Assembly (NCBI GenBank): GCA_023664605.1
Contig: JAMPFF010000008.1
Span: forward strand, 1-64,000
Source of the DNA: Clostridium sp.
GTDB taxonomy: Bacteria > Bacillota > Clostridia > Lachnospirales > Lachnospiraceae
Direction of reading: 5' to 3'
DNA length: 64,000 bases
The translations under genes and the position numbers were made by a program. Under the pieces are notes generated by a model that saw nothing but the letters and a program-made list of their open reading frames with translations, was not told the origin of the DNA and ran no database searches. Below are positions 41,833 through 50,312 of this stretch, one piece after another; the first letter of the stretch is position 1, and every line of letters starts with the position of its first letter.

Positions 41833-43781
41833 TGGATGAAGCAAGAATAGCAAGACTGGAAAAGAAATACGGCAGGAAAGAAGCGGCAATGCCGGAAGCC
41901 GGACGTGGACCCGGACCAAGACCGGGGCGTGGACCCGGCTCCGGACCAAGAGGCGCCCGTATGCCCGGCGCAAAACCGCAGAATGCAGGAAAAACGATAC
42001 AAAGGCTTTTTTCCTATATCGGCAAAGATAAGTGGAAACTGGTTATTTTTATCCTCTGTATCATTATCTATACGGTGGCGAGTCTGGCAGGCTCCTATCT
42101 GCTGCGCCCGGTTATCAACAACCTGGTTTCCGAAAACGGCAGCAGGGAAACGCTTTTTCACTCGTTAATAACGATGGGCTGTATTTTTGCGGTCGGTATT
42201 ATCGCCCAGTATTTGCAGTCCAGAATTATCGTTTCCGTATCACAAAACGCTTTGAAAAAGCTGCGTGACGATTTGTTCCATAAAATAGAAAACCTGCCGG
42301 TGCGGTTTTATGATACCAATAACCACGGCGATATCATGAGCCGTTTTACGAACGACGTCGATACGGTAGGCGAGATGTTGAATAATACAGTGAATCAGGT
42401 AATTTCCGGCGCGATTAATATCGTGGGAACATTTATCCTTATGGTATATACCAATATTTACCTGACGATTATCACCGTTGTCATGGCGCCGCTTATGATT
42501 CGTGCGGGCAGGGCTGTGGCGGGCAGGAGCCGGAAATACTATAAACAGCAGCAGGCGGCGTTGGGAACCTTAAACGGCTATATCGAGGAGACCGTTACGG
42601 GACAGAAAGTCGTGAAAGTTTTCTGTCATGAGGAGATTGCGGAAGAAGAATTTTCCTATCTGAATGACGATTTATGTAAAAAACAGATTAACGCCCAGTT
42701 TTTCGGCGGCATTATGGGACCTGTCATGGGCAATTTAAGTCAGGTCAGCTATTCGCTGACAGCCTGCATCGGCGGTATTTTATGCGTGTTAAAAGGCTTT
42801 GACTTAGGCGGACTCACTATTTTTGTCAATTACTCCAGACAGTTTTCCCGCCCTATCAATGAGATTTCCATGCAGGTCAACACCATTTTTTCCGCGCTTG
42901 CCGGAGCGGAGCGTGTATTCGACGTGATGGACAGAGAGCCGGAACCTGCCGACGAAGCGGACGCAGTGTCGATTGTGGAAAAAGGCGGGAAGTTTATCTA
43001 CCGGACGCCGGACTCGGGAGATTATGTAAACCTGAACGGAACGGAAATGAAAGGCGCAGTAACCGTGGAGCATGTTACATTCGGTTATGTGCCGGAAAAA
43101 ACGATTTTAAGGGATATATCGCTGTATGCGAAACCCGGACAGAAAATCGCCTTTGTCGGTTCCACGGGCGCGGGTAAAACGACCATTACCAATCTGATAA
43201 ACCGTTTTTATGATATTGATGAGGGAAAGATTCTCATAGACGGCATAGATATCAAGAAGATAAAAAGGGATGACTTGCGAAAAAGTATCGCTATGGTTTT
43301 GCAGGATACGCATCTTTTTACGGGAACGGTCAGAGAAAATATCCGCTATGGGCGGCTGGACGCTACGGACGAGGAAGTGGAGGCGGCGGCGAGAATGGCG
43401 AGCGCGCATTCCTTTATCATGCGCCTGGAACACGGCTATGATACGATGTTAGAGGGAGACGGCGCCAACTTGAGCCAGGGGCAGAGACAGCTTCTAAACA
43501 TTGCAAGGGCGTCTATCTCTAAAGCGCCGATTCTGATTCTGGACGAGGCGACAAGCTCCGTCGATACAAGGACGGAGAAACATATCGAACACGGCATGGA
43601 CAGACTGATGGCACAGCGGACAACGCTTGTCATTGCCCACAGGCTTTCCACCGTCAGAAACGCCAATGCCATTATGGTGCTGGAAAACGGGGAAATTATC
43701 GAGCGCGGCGACCACGACGATTTGCTGGCGATGCACGGCAGATATTATAACCTTTATACGGGGTTGAGCGAGTTGGAGTAG
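41832..43781 (+). CDS. ABC exporter half-transporter, catalytic subunit with Pro/Gly/Arg-rich N terminus
   Basis: A 649-residue partner of the preceding gene: Walker A GSTGAGKTT, signature LSQGQ, Walker B ILILDEATSSVD, H-loop VIAHRLS. Residues 20-50 are a low-complexity repeat of G-R-G-P-G-P units (encoded by tandem GC-rich DNA, about 41900-41955) preceding the first membrane segment, absent from most homologues. Together with the upstream gene it forms a MarR-controlled heterodimeric exporter. Confidence 0.92.
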   Translation: MDEARIARLEKKYGRKEAAMPEAGRGPGPRPGRGPGSGPRGARMPGAKPQNAGKTIQRLFSYIGKDKWKLVIFILCIIIYTVASLAGSYLLRPVINNLVSENGSRETLFHSLITMGCIFAVGIIAQYLQSRIIVSVSQNALKKLRDDLFHKIENLPVRFYDTNNHGDIMSRFTNDVDTVGEMLNNTVNQVISGAINIVGTFILMVYTNIYLTIITVVMAPLMIRAGRAVAGRSRKYYKQQQAALGTLNGYIEETVTGQKVVKVFCHEEIAEEEFSYLNDDLCKKQINAQFFGGIMGPVMGNLSQVSYSLTACIGGILCVLKGFDLGGLTIFVNYSRQFSRPINEISMQVNTIFSALAGAERVFDVMDREPEPADEADAVSIVEKGGKFIYRTPDSGDYVNLNGTEMKGAVTVEHVTFGYVPEKTILRDISLYAKPGQKIAFVGSTGAGKTTITNLINRFYDIDEGKILIDGIDIKKIKRDDLRKSIAMVLQDTHLFTGTVRENIRYGRLDATDEEVEAAARMASAHSFIMRLEHGYDTMLEGDGANLSQGQRQLLNIARASISKAPILILDEATSSVDTRTEKHIEHGMDRLMAQRTTLVIAHRLSTVRNANAIMVLENGEIIERGDHDDLLAMHGRYYNLYTGLSELE

Positions 43782-43823
43782 CGTTACCGTATAAAAATAT
43801 GAAAACCAGAGAAAATACCAGAT

Positions 43824-44363
43824 ATGAGAAAGAAGATTACCTTTGATTATTATATCCTGTTGTTTTTTCTGGTTTCTTTTTGGGGATGGATGTGGGAAGT
43901 GTGCATCTATCTGGTACGGGAGAAACGGTTTGTCAACCGCGGCATTACAATAGGACCGTGGCTGCCTATCTACGGGGCAGGCGCGCTGCTTTTGTATTTG
44001 ATTCTTCGTAAACAGGCAAAGAAGCCGGTGCGCGTTTTTTTCCTTTCCATGATTATCTGCTCCGTTTTAGAATACGCAAGCGGCTGTTTTCTGGAAAAAA
44101 TGTGGGGCGTTAAATGGTGGGATTACAGCGATATGTTCTTAAATCTGAACGGTCATATCTGCCTTATAAGCTGCCTGATGTTCGGCGTCGGGGGCGTCTT
44201 TTTGATGTCATTTCTCCTACCTGTTTATACGGCGTTATATCATAAGATACCAGTGAAAGTAAGGGGAGCTGTCAGTGTGCTTTTACTGCTTCTATTTGTC
44301 GCGGACGCGGCGTACAGTGCGGATATCCCGCATATGGGACGCGGAATAACGTATCGGGGGTGA
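43824..44363 (+). CDS. CmpB-like putative ABC-transporter type IV membrane protein (PF06541)
   Basis: A 179-residue protein with five hydrophobic segments and family hallmarks: FWGWMWEV, RGITIGPWLPIYGAG, LEYASGCFLEKMWGVKWWDYSD and LNGHICL. Members are named from transporter context but have no shown activity. It lies 42 bases after the ABC exporter pair and may be co-transcribed. Confidence 0.82.
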   Translation: MRKKITFDYYILLFFLVSFWGWMWEVCIYLVREKRFVNRGITIGPWLPIYGAGALLLYLILRKQAKKPVRVFFLSMIICSVLEYASGCFLEKMWGVKWWDYSDMFLNLNGHICLISCLMFGVGGVFLMSFLLPVYTALYHKIPVKVRGAVSVLLLLLFVADAAYSADIPHMGRGITYRG

Positions 44364-44380
44364 GTTCTCCTTTTTTGGAA

Positions 44381-44409
44381 TTGTGTACCTGTTAAAAATG
44401 GGTTATAAT
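44381..44409 (+). promoter_or_regulatory. Promoter of small unknown gene
   Basis: TTGTGT, 17 bases, TATAAT. Because the transcript should begin near 44416, the start at 44447 rather than 44408 is chosen for the gene. Confidence 0.65.
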
Positions 44410-44446
44410 GATGTCAACAAAGCGGGATTTGTTGGGGGAAAACACG

Positions 44447-44698
44447 ATGAAGATGTGGAAAAGCAGAACATGGCAACATGAAACAACGGGCTTTGATGGA
44501 AGCGCTACTTTATTTGGTGTCAATATATTTGATTACAAGTGGCAGAACACGCACAAATCTGTCACAGTTCGAGACCCTTTATATAATCAAGAACATGAAT
44601 TTCATATCTATACAGTTATTATTGATGGACAGGAGAAAGAATTTGCTGCTGGGGAATTTAGCAACTGTGTTTGGGGATTTTATCTCTTGAAGTATTGA
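44447..44698 (+). CDS. Hypothetical protein, 83 residues
   Basis: Not recognised. A small soluble protein rich in aromatic residues (FDYKWQNTH, EFHIYTVIIDGQEKEFAAGEF) that looks like a compact beta-fold ending NCVWGFYLLKY. It has its own promoter; the purine-rich GGGGGAAAACACG precedes the ATG. Confidence 0.6.
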   Translation: MKMWKSRTWQHETTGFDGSATLFGVNIFDYKWQNTHKSVTVRDPLYNQEHEFHIYTVIIDGQEKEFAAGEFSNCVWGFYLLKY

Positions 44699-44878
44699 GT
44701 TATACAAATCTTGTTTACAGAACGGCAAATAGTAGCACTTTTTCCAAAAGAGTGTAAAATAAAAAAGAAACGAGCAGTCCGCTTGATAAAAAAACTGTAC
44801 GGTGAAAACCCATTTTTTTATGCATGATTGTATTGAAAGAGTGAGGTTTTGTCAAAAATAGAAATAGCAAAAAAGATA

Positions 44879-44907
44879 TTGATTATTTTCAATGAATTGC
44901 ATATAAT
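44879..44907 (+). promoter_or_regulatory. Promoter of small RNA
   Basis: TTGATT, 17 bases, TATAAT. The 180 bases before it (44699-44878) contain no convincing gene. Confidence 0.75.
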
Positions 44908-44913
44908 AAAAGC

Positions 44914-45038
44914 ACAGATAGAAATATCTGTACAGCGGTTAGAGCGTCCAATGAAAATGCTCGTTTAAAAGCGGTTAGATTGTCCGATAAAAACAATCGT
45001 TTAATAGTAGTGGATGGAGTTGCCCCATCCACTTTTTC
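44914..45038 (+). ncRNA. Small RNA with tandem covarying hairpins
   Basis: About 125 nt between a good promoter and a terminator. Hairpin 1: ACAGATA/TATCTGT with a GAAA tetraloop (44914-44931). Then two 36-nt tandem units (44934-44969, 44970-45005), both AGCGGTTAG...TCGTTTAA, each with a 5-bp stem and an 11-nt loop: GAGCG/TGCTC in unit 1, GATTG/CAATC in unit 2. Two base pairs changed on both sides and one G-U became G-C, strong evidence for RNA structure. Terminator stem AGTGGATGG/CCATCCACT (45009-45033) with Ts ends it. There is no open frame of note. Class unknown. Confidence 0.75.
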
Positions 45039-45083
45039 CTTTAATAATTTATGATATAAAATGAGCAAAGCTACCTTGATATT

Positions 45084-45117
45084 TAGGTAGCTCAGCTGGT
45101 AGGATATGCGATTTTAG
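45084..45117 (+). pseudogene. Possible tRNA 5' fragment
   Basis: TAGCTCAGCTGGTAG (45088-45102) is the consensus tRNA D-arm sequence, but no anticodon arm, T arm or CCA end follows. It overlaps the 3' end of the YjzC-like gene. May be a scar of integration at a tRNA gene; chance similarity is possible. Confidence 0.3.
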
Positions 45118-45295
45118 AGTTTGCCAGACTTATTATTTGTGGATCGTTCATCACATAAGTCTGACCTGCTTTCTGTGTTGGGGGCATTGGCTCACCTTTA
45201 ACAACAGTAACCGCTTTGTTAAGTTTTCTGCCACGAGGTCCAATAACGCCATATTGTCCAGAAGCAGGGGCTTTTTCCCCTGGTTTAAGTGTCAT
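45092..45295 (-). CDS. YjzC-like small protein
   Basis: A 67-residue basic protein: LKPGEKAPASGQYGVIGPRGRK, then KGEPMPPTQKAGQTYVM, the conserved pattern of YjzC proteins. Function unknown. AAAGGAGG precedes ATG 45295; a longer frame to 45358 has no support. The last 15 residues (QIISLANSKIAYPTS) run into the tRNA-like fragment and look like an acquired tail. A CIRCE element overlaps its transcription start, so heat-shock control by HrcA is likely. Confidence 0.75.
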   Translation of the reverse strand: MTLKPGEKAPASGQYGVIGPRGRKLNKAVTVVKGEPMPPTQKAGQTYVMNDPQIISLANSKIAYPTS

Positions 45296-45314
45296 AAGAA
45301 ATCCTCCTTTCTCG

Positions 45315-45347
45315 TTATCAGCACTCGAAATAAATGAGTGCTGATAA
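45315..45347 (-). promoter_or_regulatory. CIRCE element (HrcA operator)
   Basis: TTATCAGCACTC-N9-GAGTGCTGATAA: 12-bp perfect arms containing AGCACTC-N9-GAGTGCT with the exact CIRCE spacing, one base per arm away from TTAGCACTC-N9-GAGTGCTAA. It lies directly downstream of the -10. Confidence 0.82.
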
Positions 45348-45348
45348 T

Positions 45349-45377
45349 AAATTAACACTAAATATAGACATTGTCAA
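45349..45377 (-). promoter_or_regulatory. Promoter of YjzC-like gene
   Basis: On the minus strand TTGACA, 17 bases, TAATTT, placing the start within the CIRCE element. Confidence 0.7.
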
Positions 45378-45481
45378 TAAAAAAACACTATAATTTGAAA
45401 ATTATGCTGATTTTTTATTATATTTGTGATAGAGTATAAGTAATAATTTTTGAAGATATTTTATCAAACACGAGGTGTAGT

Positions 45482-48256
45482 ATGACCGAAGCAGAAAAAA
45501 GAACCGCCGCTACAAAGTTTTATAATGACTGGCATGGCATAGGAGATGAGAAAAGTGACTGCCAGCGATTTTGGATTGAATTTCTCAGTAATGTTCTGGG
45601 TATTGAAGATGTTACACAGAAAATTATTTTTGAAAAGCGTGTGGTAGTGGATGGTCAGACTAAATTTATTGATGTTTATATACCGGAAACACGGGTTTTA
45701 ATAGAACAAAAAAGTATAGATAAGGATTTAGGCAAGAAAATGCCGCAGTCAGACGGAAACCTACGGACACCTTTTGAGCAGGCACGCAATTATGCTCAGT
45801 GGATGATACCAAATGAAACGCCATTATGGATTGTGACTTGTAATTTTAAGTCTTTTGAAATCCACGATATGAATAAGCCAAATGAACAGCCTTTGGTAGT
45901 CTTGCTTGAAGAAGTGCGTAATAAGCTTCCGCTGTTTGATTTTATGTTTAAAGAGGATGTCAAGGAACTATCCCGCGAAATGGAAATATCCGTCAAGGCG
46001 GGCGAAATTGTAGGAATACTTTACGATAAACTGCTTGCACAGTATAAAGAGCCGGATGCACAGTCATATAAAAGTCTAAACGCATTATGTGTACGACTTG
46101 TATTCTGCTTGTATGCAGAGGATGCAGGCATTTTTGGTTCGCACATGATGTTTCATGACTATTTGAAAGATATTCCGGTCAATAGTTTCAGAAAGGCGCT
46201 TGTGGAACTGTTTAAGGTTTTGGATACGCAGATAAAGAATAGAGATAAGTATTTAGCAGAGGATAATCCCCAATTAGCTGCTTTTCCATATGTCAATGGT
46301 GGTTTATTTGCAGATGAAACGATAGAAATACCGCCTTTTACAGAAGAAATAAAAAGTCTGCTTTTGGATAAAGCAAGTGCAGATTTTGATTGGTCAGATA
46401 TCAGCCCGACTATTTTTGGTGCAGTGTTTGAAAGCACGTTAAATCCTGAAACCCGTAGAAACGGTGGAATGCACTATACTTCTATTGAAAATATCCATAA
46501 GGTCATAGACCCTCTGTTTTTGAATGAACTCAAAAATGAATTGGATGAAATAAAGAAGATTGATGTGGAGCGAACAAAAAAGGCGAAGTTAAATGCTTTT
46601 CAAGTGAAAATTGCCGGATTAAAGTTTCTTGACCCGGCATGTGGTTCAGGAAACTTTTTGACAGAAACGTATATTTCATTACGCAGATTAGAAAATGAAG
46701 TTCTTAACGAGTTGCAGGGTGGACAGATTGTATGGGGAGAGGCTTTTAACCCAATACAGGTGTCAATCGGTCAGTTTTATGGAATTGAAATTAATGATTT
46801 TGCCGTAACGGTCGCAAAAACTGCATTATGGATTGCAGAAAGCCAGATGATGAAAGAAACGGAAGATATTGTCCATGTGAGTCTTGATTTTCTCCCTTTG
46901 AAATCTTATGCGAATATCGTTGAGGAAAATGCACTTCGAATTGATTGGGAAAGCGTAGTACCGAAACAGGAATTGGATTATATAATGGGCAATCCGCCGT
47001 TTGTTGGGGCAAGATTGATGACACCATCACAAAAACAGGATATAGCATATGTATTTGGTAGATTGAAAGGTTCTGGTAATTTGGATTATGTGTCTGCATG
47101 GTATAAAAAATCAGGAGAAATGATGCAAGGCACAAATATAAAAACAGCACTGGTTTCAACTAATTCAATAACGCAAGGCGAACCAGCCGCAATATTGTGG
47201 AAGAACCTATTTGGCAGCGGTATAGAAATCTTTTTTGCATATAGGACATTTAGATGGGATAGTGAAGCAAAAATTAAAGCCCATGTGCATTGTGTTATTA
47301 TTGGATTTGTAGCAAATTTACAATTAAAGGAAAGAAAAATTTATTGCAATAATAGTTGTACATCTGTTAATTACATAAATGAATATTTATTAGATGCTCC
47401 GAGTGTTACAATATTCAGTAGAAAGAAACCGTTATGTCAGGTACCGGAAATGGTGTTTGGAAATATGCCAAATGACGGTGGACATTTATCTGATTATTCA
47501 GATGAACAAAAGAATGAAATAATCAATAAATATCCGCAAGCTTCCCAATTTTTCAAGCAGTACTTAGGTGCAAGAGAATTTTTACATGGAGAAAACCGAT
47601 GGTGTCTTTGGTTAATTGATGCTGAACCAAGTATTATGAAACAAATTCCGCCAGTGCTAAATGCTATATCGGCAGTTAAAGAAATGCGTGAAAAAAGCGA
47701 TAGGGAAGCAACAAAAAAACTTGCTATGACACCACAGTTATTTGGAGAAATTAGACAGCCGGATAGTGACTATCTTATTATTCCTAGACATTCTTCAGAA
47801 AACCGCAGATATATTCCTATTGGTTATGTATCTAAAGAGATTATCTGTGGAGATGCAAATATGTTAATTCCAAGTGCATCGCTTTATATATTTGGTGTTA
47901 TGATGTCCAATATTCATAACGCATGGGTAAGAGCAGTATGTGGTAGAATAAAGAGTGATTACAGATATTCAGCAAATATAGTTTACAACAATTTTCCATG
48001 GTGCAATCCTACCGATGAGCAGCGGCAGAAAATAGAGCAAACTGCGCAGGCGATATTAGATGCGAGAAACTTGTACCCTGAAAGCAGTCTTGCTGATTTA
48101 TACGATGAACTCACTATGCCGCCGGAACTGAGAAAAGCGCATATGCAGAATGATAAAGCAGTCATGCAGGCGTACGGGTTTTCTATAAAAGATACAACAG
48201 AGGAAAGCTGTGTGGCGGAATTGATGAAGCTATATCAGAAAATGACAACTGCGTGA
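45482..48256 (+). CDS. Type IIL restriction-modification enzyme (MmeI-like)
   Basis: A single 924-residue polypeptide of MmeI size. The N terminus holds a PD-(D/E)XK endonuclease motif (D64-x10-E75-Q-K77). A helical connector follows (about 150-370), then a gamma-class N6-adenine methyltransferase with motif I FLDPACGSGNF (D384) and motif IV NPPF (504-507). The C-terminal third (about 620-880) is the target-recognition region. Such enzymes methylate one strand and cut about 20 bases away. GAGGTG precedes the ATG. The codons are AT-rich compared with nearby core genes, suggesting transfer. It begins the three-gene candidate defence cluster. Confidence 0.88.
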   Translation: MTEAEKRTAATKFYNDWHGIGDEKSDCQRFWIEFLSNVLGIEDVTQKIIFEKRVVVDGQTKFIDVYIPETRVLIEQKSIDKDLGKKMPQSDGNLRTPFEQARNYAQWMIPNETPLWIVTCNFKSFEIHDMNKPNEQPLVVLLEEVRNKLPLFDFMFKEDVKELSREMEISVKAGEIVGILYDKLLAQYKEPDAQSYKSLNALCVRLVFCLYAEDAGIFGSHMMFHDYLKDIPVNSFRKALVELFKVLDTQIKNRDKYLAEDNPQLAAFPYVNGGLFADETIEIPPFTEEIKSLLLDKASADFDWSDISPTIFGAVFESTLNPETRRNGGMHYTSIENIHKVIDPLFLNELKNELDEIKKIDVERTKKAKLNAFQVKIAGLKFLDPACGSGNFLTETYISLRRLENEVLNELQGGQIVWGEAFNPIQVSIGQFYGIEINDFAVTVAKTALWIAESQMMKETEDIVHVSLDFLPLKSYANIVEENALRIDWESVVPKQELDYIMGNPPFVGARLMTPSQKQDIAYVFGRLKGSGNLDYVSAWYKKSGEMMQGTNIKTALVSTNSITQGEPAAILWKNLFGSGIEIFFAYRTFRWDSEAKIKAHVHCVIIGFVANLQLKERKIYCNNSCTSVNYINEYLLDAPSVTIFSRKKPLCQVPEMVFGNMPNDGGHLSDYSDEQKNEIINKYPQASQFFKQYLGAREFLHGENRWCLWLIDAEPSIMKQIPPVLNAISAVKEMREKSDREATKKLAMTPQLFGEIRQPDSDYLIIPRHSSENRRYIPIGYVSKEIICGDANMLIPSASLYIFGVMMSNIHNAWVRAVCGRIKSDYRYSANIVYNNFPWCNPTDEQRQKIEQTAQAILDARNLYPESSLADLYDELTMPPELRKAHMQNDKAVMQAYGFSIKDTTEESCVAELMKLYQKMTTA

Positions 48257-48294
48257 AAATATTATCTACATTTTTGGATGAAAGGAAAATGCAA

Positions 48295-50292
48295 ATGAAT
48301 ATTGTCGGACAGATAATTAATGGATATTTATTTGAAGAGGCTCTTGGAAGCGGAAGTTTTGGTGATGTATATAGGGTATCAAAAAGCGACAAAAAGTATG
48401 CGGCAAAAGTTTTGTCGGAAACGTATATATTAGATGAATTTAAAAACGAACAGAATCGAATCACTAGGGAAATTGATGTCTTAAAAAATGTAAAGGGAAA
48501 AAATTTGATTCAGTATCAAGAGGATTTTTATTTTGAAAATGAATTTGGCATTATGGAGTATGTCATTGTAATGGAATATTTTGAAGGTATAACTTTAAGA
48601 AATTTTCTGAAAACAGACACTTCGCTTGATACCTTGATTCATATATTTGTAGATATTTTAAATGGAGTAAAGGATTTACATAACACTATCATTGAAAATG
48701 AGGGCATTATTCATAGAGATTTAAAGCCGGATAACATAATGGTTGATGAAAAATTGAATGTTAAAATTATTGATTATGGATTAAGCAAGATTATAGATTT
48801 TTCATCGATAACGTCAACAGGAATGCAAATCGGATCGCCATTATATATGTCACCAGAACAATTAAAGGACAGCAAACACATTGACTATAGAGCTGATATA
48901 TATGCATTAGGAATTATTTTATACGAAATGATGACAAAGAACATTCCATATAAGGCAGCAACATTGCCTGAATTGTTGTTGAAAATATTGAATGATCCCA
49001 TTATTCCGCCTAAACAGTACAACCCGAACATTAGTGACGGAGTAGAGCGCATTATATTCAAAGCGACTGCAAAAGAGCCGTATGCGCGTTTTCAGACAGT
49101 CGATGAGTTTATAGATGCTTTTGGTAAAAAGAATATCCAAGAAGAATTGGTAACGGTGGGAAAATATTATGCGTGGATATATCGTGAGAAAGATGTTACA
49201 GAACAATTTGAAAAAGTAAATAAGGCAGATATTATTTATCCTATCCATGTTCAAAATTGGATGAAAAATTTACATATGTATTTTGCAAAAAATAGTTTTC
49301 AAAATGTAATAATTGATCCATCTACCCAAAGATTGTCATATGTTGCATTTGCCAATACAAAGGGGCTTGTGGATTTACCTTATTCACCGGATAAAGGAGT
49401 CATTTCCTTAGAATATTTACATAATCCTCAAAAGCGCAAAGAATATATAGATACATGGTATTCTACAGTTTCTATGGGTCATAAATTGGTATTACCATAT
49501 CACTATATTAGTAATACGGATTATCCAGTGGAAAAAATAGATGATTGGATAAAAATAAACATTCAATTGATTGATGAAAGCTTACAAGTAGTGGATGAAG
49601 GAAAAGAGAAATATGCAATGATATCAATAGGACTTAGTCATTTGGTATTTCAAGCGGATAGGATATTGTCTTATTTTGTTCATGCACAAGTAGATGGATT
49701 TATTGTACAGGTTTCTGATATGAAACAGTTGAATGAACAGTCATTAGGAAGTTATCTTGATTTTATGATTAATTTGCAGAAGTATACAAACAAGCCTGTG
49801 ATTGCATTAAAAGTACCGATACCTTTGGGGCTGTCATTGATTACGAAAGGAATACATGGCTTTTCATTAGGATTGGCAAGTATTGATTATTTTGACGAGC
49901 AATATATAAAAGAAGAAAAAGATTCATTTAATTTATACTCAAAATTCTATTTTCCGCAAGTATTATCATTTTTGACCTATCCTAAAAAGGATACTTTTGC
50001 GTTTGAGCAGCTTTATAATTATTTTGGTGGTTGCAATTGTAGGTGGTGTAGTGGAAAAACCGCAATTGAAATTGGTACTGGCGATAAAGGAATACAGCTA
50101 CATCATTGGCAGATGATGTTAGAAGAAGTTAATAAAGTAAATGAATATGCAGGAAATAAGAAAATTTCTTATTTGAAAGGAAGAATAGAATCTGCTTTAG
50201 ATAATCTTGATGCGATACCTAGAGAAATTTTGGGAAGTCAAAAAAATACGGACTATTATAAACTATTGAAAAATCTAAAAAGAATAATTTAA
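48295..50292 (+). CDS. Ser/Thr protein kinase fused to TGT/DpdA-like domain
   Basis: A 665-residue protein. Residues 9-275 form a Hanks-type kinase: glycine loop GSGSFGDVY, Lys in YAAKVL, catalytic loop HRDLKPDN (D142) and DYG in place of DFG. Residues 300-665 look like a TIM barrel (strand-like KLVLPYHYI, YAMISIGLS, DGFIVQVSD, KPVIALKVP) ending in C580-x-C582-x2-C585 and LHHW (H603), then YLKGRIESALDNL. This order recalls the zinc site and C-terminal helix of tRNA-guanine transglycosylase and DpdA, which exchange guanine for 7-deazaguanines in RNA or DNA. ATG 48295 has AAAGGA 8 bases upstream. The kinase is secure; the TGT assignment is inference. Confidence 0.7.
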   Translation: MNIVGQIINGYLFEEALGSGSFGDVYRVSKSDKKYAAKVLSETYILDEFKNEQNRITREIDVLKNVKGKNLIQYQEDFYFENEFGIMEYVIVMEYFEGITLRNFLKTDTSLDTLIHIFVDILNGVKDLHNTIIENEGIIHRDLKPDNIMVDEKLNVKIIDYGLSKIIDFSSITSTGMQIGSPLYMSPEQLKDSKHIDYRADIYALGIILYEMMTKNIPYKAATLPELLLKILNDPIIPPKQYNPNISDGVERIIFKATAKEPYARFQTVDEFIDAFGKKNIQEELVTVGKYYAWIYREKDVTEQFEKVNKADIIYPIHVQNWMKNLHMYFAKNSFQNVIIDPSTQRLSYVAFANTKGLVDLPYSPDKGVISLEYLHNPQKRKEYIDTWYSTVSMGHKLVLPYHYISNTDYPVEKIDDWIKINIQLIDESLQVVDEGKEKYAMISIGLSHLVFQADRILSYFVHAQVDGFIVQVSDMKQLNEQSLGSYLDFMINLQKYTNKPVIALKVPIPLGLSLITKGIHGFSLGLASIDYFDEQYIKEEKDSFNLYSKFYFPQVLSFLTYPKKDTFAFEQLYNYFGGCNCRWCSGKTAIEIGTGDKGIQLHHWQMMLEEVNKVNEYAGNKKISYLKGRIESALDNLDAIPREILGSQKNTDYYKLLKNLKRII

Positions 50293-50312
50293 AAGCAAAG
50301 CAGGTGCGATAT

